Shown piece after piece: positions 62,776-64,000 of a stretch of 64,000 nt of DNA. Numbering within the stretch: the first letter of the stretch is position 1; each line of letters begins with the position of its first letter. Under the pieces are notes generated by a model. The model was not told the origin of the DNA, made no database searches, and saw only the letters and a program-made list of their open reading frames with translations. The position numbers and the translations under genes were made by a program. Origin of the DNA: Clarireedia homoeocarpa (Eukaryota; Ascomycota; Leotiomycetes; Helotiales; Rutstroemiaceae); assembly GCA_001465935.1 (NCBI GenBank), contig LNKV01000037.1:1-64000 (forward strand), in the 5' to 3' direction.

Positions 62776-64000
62776 ATGGCTGCACATCTCATTGCTTCGT
62801 GTGGTGACGACAGTTTTGGTCCCAAAGTGAAAGTCTGGGATCCTGAATGTCGAGGCGGCTTCGATTTTACTTTGCTCTTCGAGGAAACTATCCTTTCTAT
62901 CGGCCCCTCCTCTCTTCTTCTGCTGCTGGTTCCGTGGCGTATCGCTCAATTGTATGGCCAAAGAACCAAAATTCTGCCAACGTCTTTGGCTGGGTGGAAA
63001 CTGGTAAAGTGATCCAGGACTTCGTCCACCACGTAGCGACATTTGCGTTTGCTTACCTGACATCAAAGATAACTATTTCTGTATACGCCTGTGTTCAACT
63101 CGTTCTCATTCTCCTCTGGAATTCGTCTGATGCTCCAAAGACTTCGGCGACAATTGCATCAGCATCACTGAATTTTGTTTCCGCCGTGTCCCTCATTCTA
63201 CTTTCTCACTTTGAACATTCGAAAACGATCAAGCCATCAGATATCATCAATACCTATCTCTTTGCTTCGCTACTATCAGACATCGCCCGGGTCAGGACGC
63301 AATGGCTCTTGCAAAACCGCGAAGACTCCATCGTTTCAATGTTCACTGCTTCGGTGCTGCTGAAAGTCGTAATTCTTGGTCTCGAAGCGACCGAGAAACG
63401 AAATTACCTGATTAGCACCTACCGCAGTTACTCCAGAGAAGCAACCAGCGGGATATTCAATCTTCTTTTCTTCTGGTGGCTAAATCCTCTCTTCTTGATA
63501 GGCTCTGGAAAGGTTCTATCGTTCGAAGATCTGTTTGTAATTGACGAGGCACTCGATTCCGGGTCCATTGCCCGCTCACTGCAAAAAACATGGGATGGCT
63601 GTATACCTCCCCTTCTTGAATCCTCCAATATTTTGCTTACCATCCGCAGGCTCAAAGAGAACTGAAAATGCTATATTCTACTCGCTCGTAACAACGTTCA
63701 AGCGACCTCTTCTTTCCATCATTCTTCCACGTTTGTTTGCTGTAGCTCTTATTATATCTCAACCATTCTTGGTCCAGCACGCCATCAATTATGTCAGTAA
63801 TCCAGATACACAACGTAACATGAGTATTGGTTATGGATTAGTTGCTGCTTATGGTCTTGTCTATATCAGCGTCGCGGTGAGTTCATTCGCTTGTACTTCA
63901 GCTTTTCCTTCATGGGCGAATACTGACTGTAAAGGTGGTGACCGCATCTTACCAACACAGAATATATCGATGTATTACAATGATAAGGGGAGGTCTCATA
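62776..64000 (+). CDS. ABCC-type (MRP-like) ABC transporter, 5' part only
   Basis: Exons 62776-63003, 63069-63600, 63650-63876 and 63935 onward; the gene runs off the right edge, so only about 350 of an expected 1400-1500 residues are seen. The N-terminus is typical of fungal ABCC proteins (DDSFGPKVKVWDPECRGGFD, FTLLFEETILSI), followed by TMD0-like helices (VQLVLILLWNSSDAPKT, LLSDIARVRTQWLL) and the start of TMD1 (FNLLFFWWLNPLFLIGSGK, RPLLSIILPRLFAVALIISQ). The visible end reads VVTASYQHRIYRCITMIRGG, the conserved coupling-helix region. The phases at all three introns fit. Nucleotide-binding domains lie beyond the window. Members export drugs, glutathione conjugates or toxins; substrate unknown. 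Confidence 0.9.

Noticed and set aside
1..64000. Secondary-metabolite gene cluster
   Set aside because: The monooxygenase, ABC transporter and C2H2 factor are far apart and separated by housekeeping genes, and no synthase core gene is present.
1..64000. CRISPR array, origin of replication or bacterial operon features
   Set aside because: Spliced eukaryotic genes throughout; the tandem repeats lack unique spacers of regular length.

Overview
The window is nuclear DNA of a filamentous ascomycete (Pezizomycotina). Genes have short introns (about 45-70 nt, GTAWGT donors, CTAAC/CTRAC branch sites) and A-rich start contexts. The content is typical: a HET-domain protein, an AA9 polysaccharide monooxygenase, a fungal ABCC transporter, and AT-rich transposon relics with C-to-T type stops that suggest RIP. 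The overall character fits Leotiomycetes (Helotiales), but that placement is inference from general familiarity.

Left part (0.6-9 kb): an unrecognised 400-aa protein; the MPO1-type fatty-acid dioxygenase gene divergent from RPB7 (RNA polymerase II subunit, with a GC-AG last intron); an acidic hypothetical protein; and the headless remainder of an ADP-ribosyltransferase-like protein ending beside a 42-bp tandem repeat. At 10.3-14.1 kb lies a very large protein that appears to join an amidoligase, a ubiquitin-interacting-like helix and a papain/OTU-like protease domain. This is the most unusual coding unit here.

Middle part (15-31 kb): a glutaredoxin-like/SH3BGR gene, then a 2-hydroxyacyl-CoA lyase gene destroyed by at least two frameshifts and three stops but still ending in a peroxisomal signal, and a C2H2 transcription factor behind a 5.3-kb gene-free stretch with minisatellites and an assembly gap. 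Then come a small secreted protein, an RNase H-fold relic without catalytic carboxylates, and JAC1 (mitochondrial Fe-S co-chaperone).

Housekeeping block (32-43 kb): an F-box protein, a HET protein, COP9 signalosome subunit 4, an SGNH hydrolase and MPS1 kinase.

Repeat-rich block (43.3-52.9 kb): an AA9 LPMO, a tail-to-tail pair of F-box paralogues (one frameshifted), two pogo-type transposase relics, a TIR element with TA duplication, and a 412-bp Tc1-derived deletion element. A dispersed repeat family has copies at 9.2, 43.7 and 54.1 kb; the last sits inside an intron of an intact Baeyer-Villiger-type monooxygenase gene.

Right end (55-64 kb): a cysteine-rich zinc-binding protein, a large single-pass membrane glycoprotein, and the 5' end of an ABCC transporter cut by the window edge. 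Most genes are independent; no clear metabolic cluster is visible.
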